A stretch of 64,000 bases of DNA from assembly GCA_023443225.1 (NCBI GenBank), contig JAEZVF010000115.1, forward strand, positions 1 to 64,000, read 5' to 3'. The notes below the pieces were generated by a model. That model made no database searches, was not told the DNA's origin, and saw only the letters and a program-made list of their open reading frames with translations. Positions within the stretch are counted from its first letter, which is position 1; every line of letters starts with the position of its first letter. The stretch comes from Bacillota bacterium (GTDB lineage: Bacteria; Bacillota; Clostridia; Lachnospirales; Lachnospiraceae). Below, piece by piece: positions 50,134 through 60,073 of the stretch. Position numbers and translations under genes: made by a program.

Positions 50134-51663
50134 ATGGACATGAAAAACAGAATATATTTAGCAATCGACTTAAAATCATTTTATGCTTCAGTCGAATGTA
50201 TGGAGCGAGGTCTTGATCCGATGACAACTAATCTTGTGGTTGCTGATGCAAGTCGTACTGAAAAAACCATTTGTCTCGCCGTATCTCCCACACTGAAAGC
50301 ATATGGTATTCCCGGCAGAGCAAGGCTGTTTGAAGTTGTACAGAAGGTTAAGGAGGTAAATTCGTCACGGATGCAAAAAGCACCAGGACGAGCTTTTTCC
50401 GGAGTTTCTTTCTGTGACACGGAATTAAAATCCTCGCCGGGCATTTCCCTGGGCTATATTATAGCTCCACCAAGGATGGCACAGTATATAGAGTACAGCA
50501 CACGAATTTATAATATCTACTTGAAATACATCGCGCCTGAAGATATCCATGTCTATTCCATCGACGAGGTATTCATTGATGCTACTGATTATCTGAAGAC
50601 TTACAATCTTTCGGCTCGTGAATTCGCTACAAAATTGATACTGGATGTCATTAAAACGACAGGAATTACTGCATCAGCAGGAATCGGGACAAATCTGTAT
50701 CTTAGTAAGGTTGCCATGGATATTCAAGCAAAGCGTATTCCAGTGGACGAAAATGGCGTACAGATTGCGGAACTGGACGAAATGAGCTATCGTCGCCTGC
50801 TGTGGTCACATCAGCCTCTAACAGACTTTTGGCGTGTTGGGAGAGGATATGCAAAGAAGCTGCAGGAACAAGGCCTTTTTACCATGGGCGACATTGCAAG
50901 GTGTTCCCTTGGTAAGCCCACAGACTACTATAACGAGGATTTGCTGTATAAGATGTTTGGCATTAATGCGGAGTTATTAATAGACCATGCGTGGGGCTGG
51001 GAACCATGTACGATTGACCTAATAAAGGCATATAAACCAAGCACAAATAGTATTGGTTCAGGTCAGGTGCTGCAAAGTGCCTATCCCTATGAAAAAGCGC
51101 AACTGATTGTGCGAGAAATGACCGATCTGCTGGTACTTGATTTGGTGGATAAAAGGCTTGTGACCGACCAGATTGTCCTAACGGTGGGATATGACATTGA
51201 AAATCTAACAAATCCAAAAATAAAGAAATCCTATCATGGTCCAATTACAACAGACCATTATGGACGTTCCGTCCCAAAACCTGCCCATGGTACTACTAAT
51301 CTTAACAGACAGACATCTTCTACAAAGTTGATTATGGATGCCGTCACAGAATTGTTTGAGCGCATCGTTGACAAAAATCTTTTAGTCAGGAGAGTTAATA
51401 TCGCAGCCAATCATGTTGTTGATGAGAGAACCGTTCAGGAAAAAGACAACTTTGAACAACTTACTCTCTTTTCGGATTATGCGACCGAGCAGGCGAGAAA
51501 AGAGGAAAAAGAAGCCGAACTGGAACGTGAAAAGAAGATGCAGAAAGCAATGCTGGAGATAAAGAAGAAATACGGAAAAAACGCCGTTCTAAAGGGTATG
51601 AATCTGGAAGAGGGTGCTACCACATTGGATAGGAACAAGCAGATTGGAGGACATAAGGCATGA
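50134..51663 (+). CDS. Y-family DNA polymerase (UmuC/ImpB-like)
   Basis: A 509-residue error-prone translesion polymerase. IYLAIDLKSFYASVECMERG (first catalytic Asp) and HVYSIDEVFID (SIDE motif) are intact, with little-finger sequences after residue 350 and a charged C-terminal coiled coil (EEKEAELEREKKMQKAM). It belongs to the Firmicute UvrX/YqjW group, normally SOS-induced. GGAGGTGA precedes the ATG. An inverted repeat CAAGT/ACTTG (50100-50104 with 50110-50114) lies before the gene but is not a clear LexA box. The YolD-like gene overlaps its end. Confidence 0.93.
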   Translation: MDMKNRIYLAIDLKSFYASVECMERGLDPMTTNLVVADASRTEKTICLAVSPTLKAYGIPGRARLFEVVQKVKEVNSSRMQKAPGRAFSGVSFCDTELKSSPGISLGYIIAPPRMAQYIEYSTRIYNIYLKYIAPEDIHVYSIDEVFIDATDYLKTYNLSAREFATKLILDVIKTTGITASAGIGTNLYLSKVAMDIQAKRIPVDENGVQIAELDEMSYRRLLWSHQPLTDFWRVGRGYAKKLQEQGLFTMGDIARCSLGKPTDYYNEDLLYKMFGINAELLIDHAWGWEPCTIDLIKAYKPSTNSIGSGQVLQSAYPYEKAQLIVREMTDLLVLDLVDKRLVTDQIVLTVGYDIENLTNPKIKKSYHGPITTDHYGRSVPKPAHGTTNLNRQTSSTKLIMDAVTELFERIVDKNLLVRRVNIAANHVVDERTVQEKDNFEQLTLFSDYATEQARKEEKEAELEREKKMQKAMLEIKKKYGKNAVLKGMNLEEGATTLDRNKQIGGHKA

Positions 51664-52079
51664 CTAAAACATATGACGATATTATACATCTCCCACGCCA
51701 TGTCTCTACGAAACACCCTCACATGGCACTTGTTGACCGGGCAGCACAATTTTTTCCATTCGCGGCACTGACGGGCCATGGTGCCGCTATCAAAGAAGCT
51801 GTAAGATTGACGGATGAAAGAGTGGAATTGGATGAATATATGAAAGACATTCTAAGCGATAAGCTACATATTATTGCAGAACGGCTTATAGATCATCCTG
51901 AAATCGTAATTACTTACTTTAAACCTGATGAGAAGAAGAATGGCGGTGCCTATGTTACGGCTGCCGGTACGGTTAAAAAGGTAGATGAATATGAACGAAT
52001 AGTTGTCATGACGAATAAAATAGAGATTCCCATTGATGATATCATTGGCATAGAGGGACAGATATTTGAAACTATGTAA
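51660..52079 (+). CDS. YolD-like protein
   Basis: A 139-residue YolD-like protein: YDDIIHLPRHVSTKHPHMAL.DRAAQFFPFAALTGH near the start (seen in parts), then strands VITYFKPDEKKNGG and DEYERIVVMTNKIEIPIDDIIGIEG. YolD-like proteins are regularly encoded next to UvrX-type polymerases and are thought to be UmuD-like partners. It starts at ATGA overlapping the polymerase stop, so the two are cotranslated. Confidence 0.92.
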   Translation: MTKTYDDIIHLPRHVSTKHPHMALVDRAAQFFPFAALTGHGAAIKEAVRLTDERVELDEYMKDILSDKLHIIAERLIDHPEIVITYFKPDEKKNGGAYVTAAGTVKKVDEYERIVVMTNKIEIPIDDIIGIEGQIFETM

Positions 52080-52167
52080 TTCATTTAAAATGTAGAAGAA
52101 GATAAATAGAGGGATTGGTCAACCTGTTCTAAGCTGTGTGATAGCAAATCGTATGGGAGGAAAGTTT

Positions 52168-53214
52168 ATGAAATTAATAAAAAAAGCTATAAAGATAACT
52201 TTAGTTATTTTAATAAGTTGCTTATTACTTATATTATTTATACCATCCAGAACACCACAGATTAAAGGGAATCATAGTGTAGCATCAATACAAAAAGTCG
52301 AACTTGGTGGAATAGATCAATATATAATGATAAGAGGTAAAGATATTAACAATCCAATCCTTCTTTTTTTACATGGAGGTCCTGGATATGCACAAATTTC
52401 ATTTGCACGAAAATATCAAGAGGAATTAGAAGATAGTTTCATTGTTGTCAATTGGGACCAAAGAGGTTCTGGAATGTCGTATTCATCTGATATTCCGAAA
52501 GAATCTATGAATAGAGAACAGTTTATAGAAGACACGAAAGAACTGATTGAATATCTATGTAAAATGTATGACAAAGAAAATATATATTTAGCTGGTCATT
52601 CTTGGGGTAGTGAATTGGGTTTATATGTAATAGATCAATATCCAGAAAAGGTAGCAGCATTTATAAGTATTGGACAAGTAGTCAATGGACTCGAGAATGA
52701 AGTGGTTTCATATGATTTTGTTGTAGAGAAGGCGAAAGAAAATAATGATAAAAAAGCATTAGAAGATTTAAAGAGAATTGGACGACCTCCATACAAAAAC
52801 ATAGTTAGGGATACGATGACCCAAAGAAAATGGCTAGATAAATATGGGGGTGTGGAAAGAAAAGTGAACACTTTAAATGATATCATCCTCTCAAGTCTTT
52901 TTTCTCCAGAATATACAGGAATTGATGGGTTAAAATTGGCTTTGGGGAGTAAGTTTACAGCAGATACCATGTGGGGGCATAATGAAGATGTAGATTTTAT
53001 AAGAGATTTACCTGAAGTGAAAGTACCTATTTACTTTTGTGCAGGTAGATATGATTATAATACTCCTTCTATTTTAACAGAGGATTATTTTAACCATATA
53101 ATAGCTCCTGAAAAAGAAATTATATGGTTTGAAGAGTCAGCACACTTCCCTCACCTTGAAGAACCAGAGAAATTTGCTCAATTAGCTATACGAATAAAAG
53201 AAAATCTAGAATGA
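52168..53214 (+). CDS. Alpha/beta hydrolase, proline iminopeptidase-like, membrane-anchored
   Basis: A 348-residue protein starting at ATG 52168 (GGGAGGAAAG upstream); an earlier GTG at 52138 precedes that ribosome site. An N-terminal span (about 6-25) tethers it. LFLHGGPGYA (oxyanion loop), VNWDQRGSGMS, the nucleophile elbow LAGHSWGSELG and the terminal ESAHFPHLEEP His form the catalytic set of the S33 group. It probably cleaves peptides or esters outside the cell membrane. It is transcribed towards the LacI gene and shares a terminator with it. Confidence 0.88.
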   Translation: MKLIKKAIKITLVILISCLLLILFIPSRTPQIKGNHSVASIQKVELGGIDQYIMIRGKDINNPILLFLHGGPGYAQISFARKYQEELEDSFIVVNWDQRGSGMSYSSDIPKESMNREQFIEDTKELIEYLCKMYDKENIYLAGHSWGSELGLYVIDQYPEKVAAFISIGQVVNGLENEVVSYDFVVEKAKENNDKKALEDLKRIGRPPYKNIVRDTMTQRKWLDKYGGVERKVNTLNDIILSSLFSPEYTGIDGLKLALGSKFTADTMWGHNEDVDFIRDLPEVKVPIYFCAGRYDYNTPSILTEDYFNHIIAPEKEIIWFEESAHFPHLEEPEKFAQLAIRIKENLE

Positions 53215-53241
53215 ATTTACTAAAAAGGAGATAAGGGCAAC

Positions 53242-53299
53242 TCAAATACAAAATGACCGCATTTTGCTTTACAGGCAAAGTCGGTCTTTTTGTATTTGA
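53242..53299. terminator. Bidirectional terminator between hydrolase and LacI genes
   Basis: TCAAATACAAA (53242-53252) with TGACCG and the complementary CGGTC and TTTGTATTTGA (ending 53299) form a long stem around a GC-mixed loop. It is T-rich on the right strand and lies 28 bases after one stop and 48 from the other. Confidence 0.75.
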
Positions 53300-53346
53300 C
53301 AAAGTTCCTGTCTGCAAAGCAGACACTGCTTAACACTATATATGCT

Positions 53347-54228
53347 TTAGAATATCCTATGATCATGAGTAACGTCAAATATCCTATCCATGGCATTCAA
53401 TAAAATATTAATTACCACATTCGCTTTTTTCGAGATATCGTTGTTGACAACATGGATGGTGTCTGGAAGTATAATATGACTATCATTGGAACTTATAACA
53501 GTCAAGTTATCTGGAGTTAAGTATGGCAAGATAATGAGAGCAAGACAAGAGCCAAGTACCACAGCTTTCTTGTTTTTGATCTTTTTTATCTCAGGAATGG
53601 AAGTTTCAGTATAGAATATGATTCGATCCGTTGGAACGGTTGAGGTTATGAATTTGGTATAATAGGTGTTTTCGAAATTCTCGAGGATAAAATAAAAATC
53701 GTCTCCGGTATATTCCCTAGCTTTCTCGATTGCGGCAGGAATATCGGAATAGACCTGGTAAAAAAGGCTGTCGTTAATAATCATATCCACATTGATAATG
53801 GGAACGTAGTAGTTGTCAGCTAGCTCTTTGAATTCATCATGAGGCAGATCTATCGTAATGATACCGTCAATATTTCTGTTATAAGGAATATTGTCTTCGG
53901 CAGCTTTGATTGGCAGGAATAGAACATCATACTTAAAGCGGTTTAATCGTTCTATTAGAAGATTGGTAAAGCTTATGATCTCAAGATTTCTAGAAGGTGT
54001 CATTGGGTTTAATCGGTAAGAAACACCTATGATGTTATTTTTTCCTGTTGCAAGACTCTTGGCTGCATAGCTAGGAGTGTAGTTTAGAAGGTTAGCTATC
54101 TGTAATACCTTCTTTTTGGTTTTATCACTGATCTTTTGGTCAGTTCTGTTATTCATGATATAGGAAACAGTTGCTACGGATACTCCTGCGGCTTTTGCAA
54201 CGTCTTTTACGGTTGTTTTTTTCTCCAT
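53347..54228 (-). CDS. LacI-family repressor of the maltodextrin operon
   Basis: A 293-residue repressor with the LacI helix-turn-helix TTVKDVAKAAGVSVATVSYIM and the hinge PSYAAKSLATGKNNIIGVS. The periplasmic-binding-like sensor domain is shorter than the usual 330-340 total, so one lobe may be trimmed. It is divergent from the starch-utilisation operon across 157 bases that contain two tandem palindromes, and therefore most likely represses that operon. Maltodextrin would be the expected inducer. Confidence 0.88.
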   Translation of the reverse strand: MEKKTTVKDVAKAAGVSVATVSYIMNNRTDQKISDKTKKKVLQIANLLNYTPSYAAKSLATGKNNIIGVSYRLNPMTPSRNLEIISFTNLLIERLNRFKYDVLFLPIKAAEDNIPYNRNIDGIITIDLPHDEFKELADNYYVPIINVDMIINDSLFYQVYSDIPAAIEKAREYTGDDFYFILENFENTYYTKFITSTVPTDRIIFYTETSIPEIKKIKNKKAVVLGSCLALIILPYLTPDNLTVISSNDSHIILPDTIHVVNNDISKKANVVINILLNAMDRIFDVTHDHRIF

Positions 54229-54306
54229 GCTTTAACCTCTGTTTTCATAATTAGTTAAACGTATAAGCGTATTTTACAGATAGCAGAAAAAAATGTCAAG
54301 TGGCTA

Positions 54307-54364
54307 TTGACAACTTAAATATGTGGTGATACTATTTACTTAACTGGTTAAGTTAACCGGTTAA
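54307..54364 (+). promoter_or_regulatory. Operon promoter with two tandem LacI-type operators
   Basis: TTGACA (54307-54312) and TACTAT (54330-54335) are 17 bases apart. The near-palindrome TTAACTGGTTAA (54340-54351) and the perfect palindrome TTAACCGGTTAA (54353-54364) follow, one base apart, over the expected transcript start. Repeats of this kind are LacI-family operators; binding would block initiation. The gene starts about 20 bases later. Confidence 0.85.
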
Positions 54365-54385
54365 GTTAAATTTGAGGAGGGTTTT

Positions 54386-55471
54386 ATGATGAAAAACAGT
54401 ATTAAGAAATTCGTTTTTATGATGACAATGAGTGTCTTATTAGTTGCATCATTGGCTGCTTGTAGCAGTAGTAAGGAAGTGACAAAAGAAAAAGCAATCT
54501 ACACAATTACATTTATGAATGGTGATACGATACTCGGAACGACGACGGTAGAAGAGGGTGCAACTCTTACCGCAGACTCTTACACATCATATGAAACTGT
54601 GGCAGACACAGAATTCCTTGGATGGTTCGAGACACCAACGTTTCTTGAATCCAGCAAAAAGGATTTAGCAACTGCTACATTTACACAGGATGCGACACTT
54701 TATGGCAGTTTTAAATCAACAAAAGTAACCGAAGATACAAGAGTTTGGTACATAGCAGGAACCGGAACGGGTATCCTAAAAAGCAGCAATTGGGCAGATG
54801 TTAATGCTGATGATTCTATAAAGGCACAACTTGCCTTAAATCCAACTGCTAATGTAACGAATGAATTTGCAATCACTGTAGATTTATTTACAGGAGATCA
54901 ATTTCAATTAATTCATGACTGGGAATGGGATGGACAGAAAGGCTTTGGATGTTTTACAACACTTGATAACACCCAGATGGAAAGTGGCGGTGGACTTGGT
55001 GGTTCTGCAGACACAGCCAATGTGAATGTAATTATGGATGGTAATTATACTATTACACTAACCACAGATCCTGACAATTCTATTCAGGATACCATAACCG
55101 TTGTTCGAAATGGTGATCCTGTAGCAACTCCAGAAGTAGCAGAGGAAAAACCTTATACAGTATCTGAAAGCACTGGCATCAGCATGAAGGGAAGTTGGGT
55201 TGAGGACTGGTCAGATGTGAAAGAACTTACAAGAACAGAAGGTACGGATACATTTACAATTACGATGGATTTAAAAGCGGGTACAGAACTTTGCTTTATG
55301 GTACTTGATAATGGAATAGATACTGGAATTGTTATCAAGGAATCTAATGTAGTAGATGAGGCATCTCGTGCTCTATTAGCAGCAACAGGCAATAACATTA
55401 AAGTTGAAGTGGATGGCAGCTATACCTTTACAGTTGACGCTGTAGCTCAGACTGTAGCAATAACAAAATAA
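54386..55471 (+). CDS. Starch/maltodextrin-binding lipoprotein
   Basis: A 361-residue lipoprotein: signal sequence, lipobox VASLAACSSS (Cys about 30), then an InlB-type beta-repeat (TITFMNGDTILGTTTVEEGA...FLGWFETP, in parts) and two beta-sandwich modules (VWYIAGTGTGILKSSNW and GISMKGSWVEDWSDV) that look like starch-binding CBM-type domains with exposed Trp residues. It should hold malto-oligosaccharides at the surface for the transporter encoded downstream. GAGGAGGG precedes the ATG. First gene of the operon. Confidence 0.78.
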   Translation: MMKNSIKKFVFMMTMSVLLVASLAACSSSKEVTKEKAIYTITFMNGDTILGTTTVEEGATLTADSYTSYETVADTEFLGWFETPTFLESSKKDLATATFTQDATLYGSFKSTKVTEDTRVWYIAGTGTGILKSSNWADVNADDSIKAQLALNPTANVTNEFAITVDLFTGDQFQLIHDWEWDGQKGFGCFTTLDNTQMESGGGLGGSADTANVNVIMDGNYTITLTTDPDNSIQDTITVVRNGDPVATPEVAEEKPYTVSESTGISMKGSWVEDWSDVKELTRTEGTDTFTITMDLKAGTELCFMVLDNGIDTGIVIKESNVVDEASRALLAATGNNIKVEVDGSYTFTVDAVAQTVAITK

Positions 55472-55520
55472 AAAATACAATTTTTCAACATTAAACAAGA
55501 TGAATTAGAAAGAGGTTACC

Positions 55521-57224
55521 ATGAACAGATACGCTATACAACATATTGTTGATTCCTCTTATTGTTTTCCCGTATCAGAGCACGAAATCGTGTTGAGACT
55601 TCGTACAGCAAAAGATGACATCAAAACAGCATCCGTCCTATATGAAAATAAGTATGTAATTAGTGAAAGACAGTTTAAGGGTGAAATGACAAAAAGCTAT
55701 ACCAGCGAATTGTTTGATTACTTTACCATAAAGCTAGACCTTGAAGATACCAGATTAGGTTATGTTTTTTATGTAAATGACGGTGAGAGCAACTATTATT
55801 TTTCTGAAGATGGAATTACGGATACCTATGATTTTTCCCGCGGATTTTATAATTTTTTTCAATACCCATATATCAATAAAGTTGATATAATGGAGGGTGT
55901 CAAGTGGATGAAAAAGGCAGTTTTTTATGAAATCTTTGTTGACCGATTCTATCAGGGTGATCAGCAAAAGGACCTTTCCTATATCAACTGTGAGTGGGGA
56001 GAGCTACCAAAACCGAATACATTTGCTGGTGGCGACTTAAAGGGAATTATCGAAAAGTTAGACTACATAAAAGGATTAGGTGCGAATACCATTTATTTGA
56101 CTCCTGTGTTTGAGTCGGTATCAAACCATAAGTATGATATTAGCAATTATAAGAAGGTAGATGAGCATTTTGGTTCCAGCGAGGATTTAAAAGAATTAGT
56201 CAATCAAGCTCATAGTATGGACATGAGAATTGTCCTAGATGCAGTGTTTAACCATTGCAGCGAAAACATGATGGAATTTCAGGATGTGGTGGAGAAAGGT
56301 AGAGATTCTGAATACTTTGACTGGTTTATTATCTATGGTGATCGACCAGTGAAGAGTAAACATAATTATGAGACCTTTGCTTCCTGTGATTATATGCCAA
56401 AGTTTAATACATCAAATCAAGAAGTTCAAGATTTCCTGATTGACATTGCTTGTTACTATATCGATGAATTCCATATCGACGGATGGAGACTTGATGTGTC
56501 TGATGAAGTTAGCCATGAATTCTGGAGAAACTTTAGGAAAGCGGTGAAAAAAGCAGATCAGGATGCGGTTATCATCGGTGAAAATTGGCACGATGCGTAT
56601 TCTTACCTTCGAGGGGATCAGTATGATAGTATTATGAATTATGCATTTGCCAAAGGATGCTTAGATTATTTTGCAACGGGAGCTTTGGATGCAGAACAGT
56701 TTGCTTATAAACTCAATGACATTCTGATGAGAAATAGCGATACGGTGAACAGCATGATGCTTAATCTTTTAGATAGCCATGATACTCATAGATTTTATAG
56801 TGAGGTAGGTGAAAATAAAGAAAAGATGATGGCAGCACTTAGTGCCCTGTATCTTTTCCCAGGAGTACCTTGTATCTTCTATGGAACAGAGACTCTGACA
56901 TCCGGCGGCTATGACCCAGACTGCCGAAGATGCATGAATTGGGAGAAGGCACAAGATAGTGAGAATGACGTGGCAAAGTATTTAAAGAAGCTCTCGGATA
57001 TAAGACAGGAGTCATGTTTAGCAGATGGAACAACACAGATATACTCAGAAAACGACGTATTTATCATAAAGATTCAGACCGAGGATAAACAGGTAGAATT
57101 ATATATTAACAACACGGAGAAAGCGGCAACGGTAGATAACAGAGAATTCGTTCAATTTAGTCATTGTATCTATCTGAATGGATCCATTTATGTAGGAAGT
57201 GAACCATACTTGAAATCGTGTTAG
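55521..57224 (+). CDS. GH13 cyclomaltodextrinase/neopullulanase-like enzyme
   Basis: A 567-residue intracellular alpha-glycosidase. Residues 1-125 are a CBM34-like domain. The GH13 barrel has region I DAVFNHCSE, region II GWRLDVSDEV with nucleophile Asp325, region III IIGENW with Glu354 and region IV LLDSHDTHRF with Asp421. No signal peptide, so it degrades oligosaccharides after uptake. AGAGGTTACC precedes the ATG. It follows the binding lipoprotein by 50 bases and overlaps the longest frame of the next gene. Confidence 0.92.
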   Translation: MNRYAIQHIVDSSYCFPVSEHEIVLRLRTAKDDIKTASVLYENKYVISERQFKGEMTKSYTSELFDYFTIKLDLEDTRLGYVFYVNDGESNYYFSEDGITDTYDFSRGFYNFFQYPYINKVDIMEGVKWMKKAVFYEIFVDRFYQGDQQKDLSYINCEWGELPKPNTFAGGDLKGIIEKLDYIKGLGANTIYLTPVFESVSNHKYDISNYKKVDEHFGSSEDLKELVNQAHSMDMRIVLDAVFNHCSENMMEFQDVVEKGRDSEYFDWFIIYGDRPVKSKHNYETFASCDYMPKFNTSNQEVQDFLIDIACYYIDEFHIDGWRLDVSDEVSHEFWRNFRKAVKKADQDAVIIGENWHDAYSYLRGDQYDSIMNYAFAKGCLDYFATGALDAEQFAYKLNDILMRNSDTVNSMMLNLLDSHDTHRFYSEVGENKEKMMAALSALYLFPGVPCIFYGTETLTSGGYDPDCRRCMNWEKAQDSENDVAKYLKKLSDIRQESCLADGTTQIYSENDVFIIKIQTEDKQVELYINNTEKAATVDNREFVQFSHCIYLNGSIYVGSEPYLKSC

Positions 57225-57238
57225 GAAGGGTGCATTTT

Positions 57239-58729
57239 ATGATTAGAAGAAATGTAGTGCGTTTGATATCATTTGGTCTCATAACCACCGTATTATTTTC
57301 CTTCACAGGCTGTAGCAGTAAGGAAAGCAAAGATAGTAAAGAAAGTTTAAACTCAAACGAAACGGTTGTCCTTCAAATTCTTGAAAATGATACAGCTAAA
57401 TCGGAAGGATATTTGACTGAATTATTAAACGCTTTTAATGAGGCATACAAAGATAAAGGAATCCAGGCAGTGGATGCAAACATGGAAGAGTATACAGATC
57501 TTGCTGCGAATGGTCCTTATGGCTACGGCCCAGATGTGCTATATCAAGCCAATGATAAGCTCATGACGTATGCGGAGGATAAACACATCATTCCTCTTAC
57601 AATCAAAGATTTCGATGTGTATGAAACTGTTCCGCAGGAAGCTTGGGATGCATTCAAGTTTGTGAATGACAGTAACACCTATTACTGTGGTATTCCAGTC
57701 AATATTCAGGAACCAATGTTGTTCTACCGTGCTGATAAGATGCCTGTGAATTGGGAGTCTACCTGGGATAAGGACCAAAACAAAGTGGCCGACTTCTTTG
57801 AAAACTGGAATGATCTGTATGCTTATTCGAAACAGCTAAGAGATACAGATACAAGTGCGAATAAGGACAGCCAATATGGCTTTATGCTTTCGTTGTTTAA
57901 TGTGTATCTTTCTTCTGAATTTTTGTTCTCTTACGGTGCCTATGTGTTTGGTGAAAATGCAGATGGAACCCTTAATACAGAAGATATCGGTTTCCATGCA
58001 GGTAATACTGCCAACGGGTTAAATGCCTTAAAACAGATGGCAGGAGTTATGAACGAAGGTTGTATTGACGACACCATAATTCTAAACCGCTACGAAAAGC
58101 TTGCAGATGGAACTTATTTTTGTACCGTATCCACACCAGATACTTATTCCCTATTCATCGAAAAACTTGCTCTTCAATATGAGAGCGAAGGCTTAGGTGC
58201 TGAGGAAGCAAAGACAAAGGCAGTAGAGAATCTGAAGATGATTGAACTTCCTGCAAAACTCCCAGCGGATGGAGATTTGACAAAGGATTCCAGCACTATG
58301 GGCGAAGGCGACTTTATTAACACCGTTGTTATGGGTGGTGTGAATGGTTATGGTATTAGTTCCTATACAAAAAATAGAGAAGAATGTATTGAGTTTGTTA
58401 ACTTTGCAACCAGTTATGATATGATCAAGACCAGGGCGGATATGCTTGGTATTGCTCCTGTGAGAGAGGATGTGGCAAAAGAAGTAGGTGGAGTAACCGA
58501 TACCATCTTTGCAAGTCTTTCTGCTGGAAGAATCTATCTAATGCCATCGATTAAAGCCGTAGATCAAATCTGGGTACCTGCAGAGACGATTTTAGCGGAT
58601 ATTGCAAAGGATGCATTTAGAAAAACAAATGGCGAAGCTGAAAAATTTGTGACCAAGGATGCTTTTCAAGCAGCACTTGAGACTATCGATAAAAATATCT
58701 ATGACGCAATCTATACGTTGTCCAAATGA
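57239..58729 (+). CDS. Maltodextrin ABC transporter substrate-binding lipoprotein (MalE-like)
   Basis: A 496-residue extracellular binding protein, started at ATG 57239 after GGAAGGG. The lipobox LFSFTGCSSK (Cys about 24) is followed by the family 1 binding-protein fold (VLQILENDTAKSEGYLTELLNAFNEAY, YGPDVLYQANDKL, in parts) with FLAPVRE-like GIAPVREDV at the end. It is longer than E. coli MalE (about 396). With the two permeases it brings in malto-oligosaccharides; the ATPase (MsmX-type) is not in the operon and must be encoded elsewhere. Confidence 0.9.
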   Translation: MIRRNVVRLISFGLITTVLFSFTGCSSKESKDSKESLNSNETVVLQILENDTAKSEGYLTELLNAFNEAYKDKGIQAVDANMEEYTDLAANGPYGYGPDVLYQANDKLMTYAEDKHIIPLTIKDFDVYETVPQEAWDAFKFVNDSNTYYCGIPVNIQEPMLFYRADKMPVNWESTWDKDQNKVADFFENWNDLYAYSKQLRDTDTSANKDSQYGFMLSLFNVYLSSEFLFSYGAYVFGENADGTLNTEDIGFHAGNTANGLNALKQMAGVMNEGCIDDTIILNRYEKLADGTYFCTVSTPDTYSLFIEKLALQYESEGLGAEEAKTKAVENLKMIELPAKLPADGDLTKDSSTMGEGDFINTVVMGGVNGYGISSYTKNREECIEFVNFATSYDMIKTRADMLGIAPVREDVAKEVGGVTDTIFASLSAGRIYLMPSIKAVDQIWVPAETILADIAKDAFRKTNGEAEKFVTKDAFQAALETIDKNIYDAIYTLSK

Positions 58730-58747
58730 TAGAAAGGATAGGAAACA

Positions 58748-60073
58748 ATGAAAATTAAACATACCTTTAACAACATGAAAGAGGTGATTCACCATTCATC
58801 GTTTCCTGTGAAAGCTTCCCTGTGTATTATGGGAACAGGTCAGATGATGTATAAGCAATGGATCAAAGGTTTCCTGTATTTCCAGGCATTTGTAAGTATG
58901 CTATTCTATATGATCATCTTTGGAGTACGCGATATTGCAGGCTTCTTCACCTTAGGTACTTCCGAGGCAGATCCTTGGCTTGGAACGAAAGGTGATGATT
59001 CTGTCTTGATGATGTTGCGTGGCTTGTTAGCCTTCATTCTCATCATAGGATTTATACTCCTCCATGCCTCTAATATTCGAGATGTATTATCCATTGAAAA
59101 AAAAGTGAGTCAAGGGAAACAACTCTTATCATTTGGTAAAGCTGTTAAAGTCTTTGTAGATAGAAAATTCTATATTACTGCACTTATTGTTCCAATCATA
59201 GGTGTCCTGATTCTAAACATTGTTCCAATTATCTTCATGATTATCATCTCCTTTACCAATTATGGTGGAGATATTGTGCCGCCTAAGTTAATTGATTGGG
59301 TTGGGTTAGATAATTATAAAAAGATATTGTCACTTGGACAGATTAAGGACACTTTCTTTCGAATTCTATCTTGGAACATCACCTGGGCAATTGCAGCCAC
59401 CTTACTGAATTACTTTGGAGGGTTAGGGTTAGCACTTCTGCTTAATAAGAAATGCGTAAAGGGCAAGCGTTTCTGGAGAGCATTCCCGATTCTTTCCTAT
59501 GCAGTTCCTGGATTTATTACTTTACTTGCGTTTAAATTCATGTTCTCTTATGGCGGACCAATTAATTACTATATCACCCAAGCTGGTGCCAATGCCATTG
59601 GTTTTCTGGACATTGATGCTGGAATAAAAGCAAAACTCATTGGTTTGTTTGTAAATGCTTGGATCTGTATACCAACCTCTATGCTTCTTGCGACTGGAAT
59701 TCTATCCAATATGAATGCAGAACTTTATGAGGCGGCGAGCATCGATGGTGCGTCCAAATGGAAGCAGTTTAAGAGTATTACCTTGCCGTTCGTTTTATTT
59801 TCCACGACACCAGTAGTGATCACAAGTTTTATCTGTAACTTTAATAACTTCGGTGTATTTTATTTCTTACGGGGTGGCTTGTATATGGATGGGTATTTCC
59901 TAGCCAGTGATACCGACCTTTTGATTAACTGGCTCTATAACTTATCGATTGATAATAACTACTATGCAATAGGAGCGGCTGTCAGCTTAATCATCTTTAT
60001 TTTTACCTCAATCTTCTCACTTGGTGTTTATGTGAAAAGTGCAGCCTATCAGAAGGAGGATACATACCGATGA
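58748..60073 (+). CDS. Maltodextrin ABC transporter permease (MalF-like)
   Basis: A 441-residue permease with eight or so spans. The extended N-terminus (KASLCIMGTGQMMYKQWIKG) and the EAA loop EAASIDGASKWKQFKSITLP mark MalF-type subunits. AAGGATAGG lies upstream. It overlaps the next permease by four bases (ATGA), the usual MalF-MalG coupling. Confidence 0.93.
   Translation: MKIKHTFNNMKEVIHHSSFPVKASLCIMGTGQMMYKQWIKGFLYFQAFVSMLFYMIIFGVRDIAGFFTLGTSEADPWLGTKGDDSVLMMLRGLLAFILIIGFILLHASNIRDVLSIEKKVSQGKQLLSFGKAVKVFVDRKFYITALIVPIIGVLILNIVPIIFMIIISFTNYGGDIVPPKLIDWVGLDNYKKILSLGQIKDTFFRILSWNITWAIAATLLNYFGGLGLALLLNKKCVKGKRFWRAFPILSYAVPGFITLLAFKFMFSYGGPINYYITQAGANAIGFLDIDAGIKAKLIGLFVNAWICIPTSMLLATGILSNMNAELYEAASIDGASKWKQFKSITLPFVLFSTTPVVITSFICNFNNFGVFYFLRGGLYMDGYFLASDTDLLINWLYNLSIDNNYYAIGAAVSLIIFIFTSIFSLGVYVKSAAYQKEDTYR

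Noticed and set aside
53242..53299. Inverted repeat considered as a transposon end
   Set aside because: Location between two convergent stops and the T-rich flank fit a bidirectional terminator; there is no transposase or target duplication.
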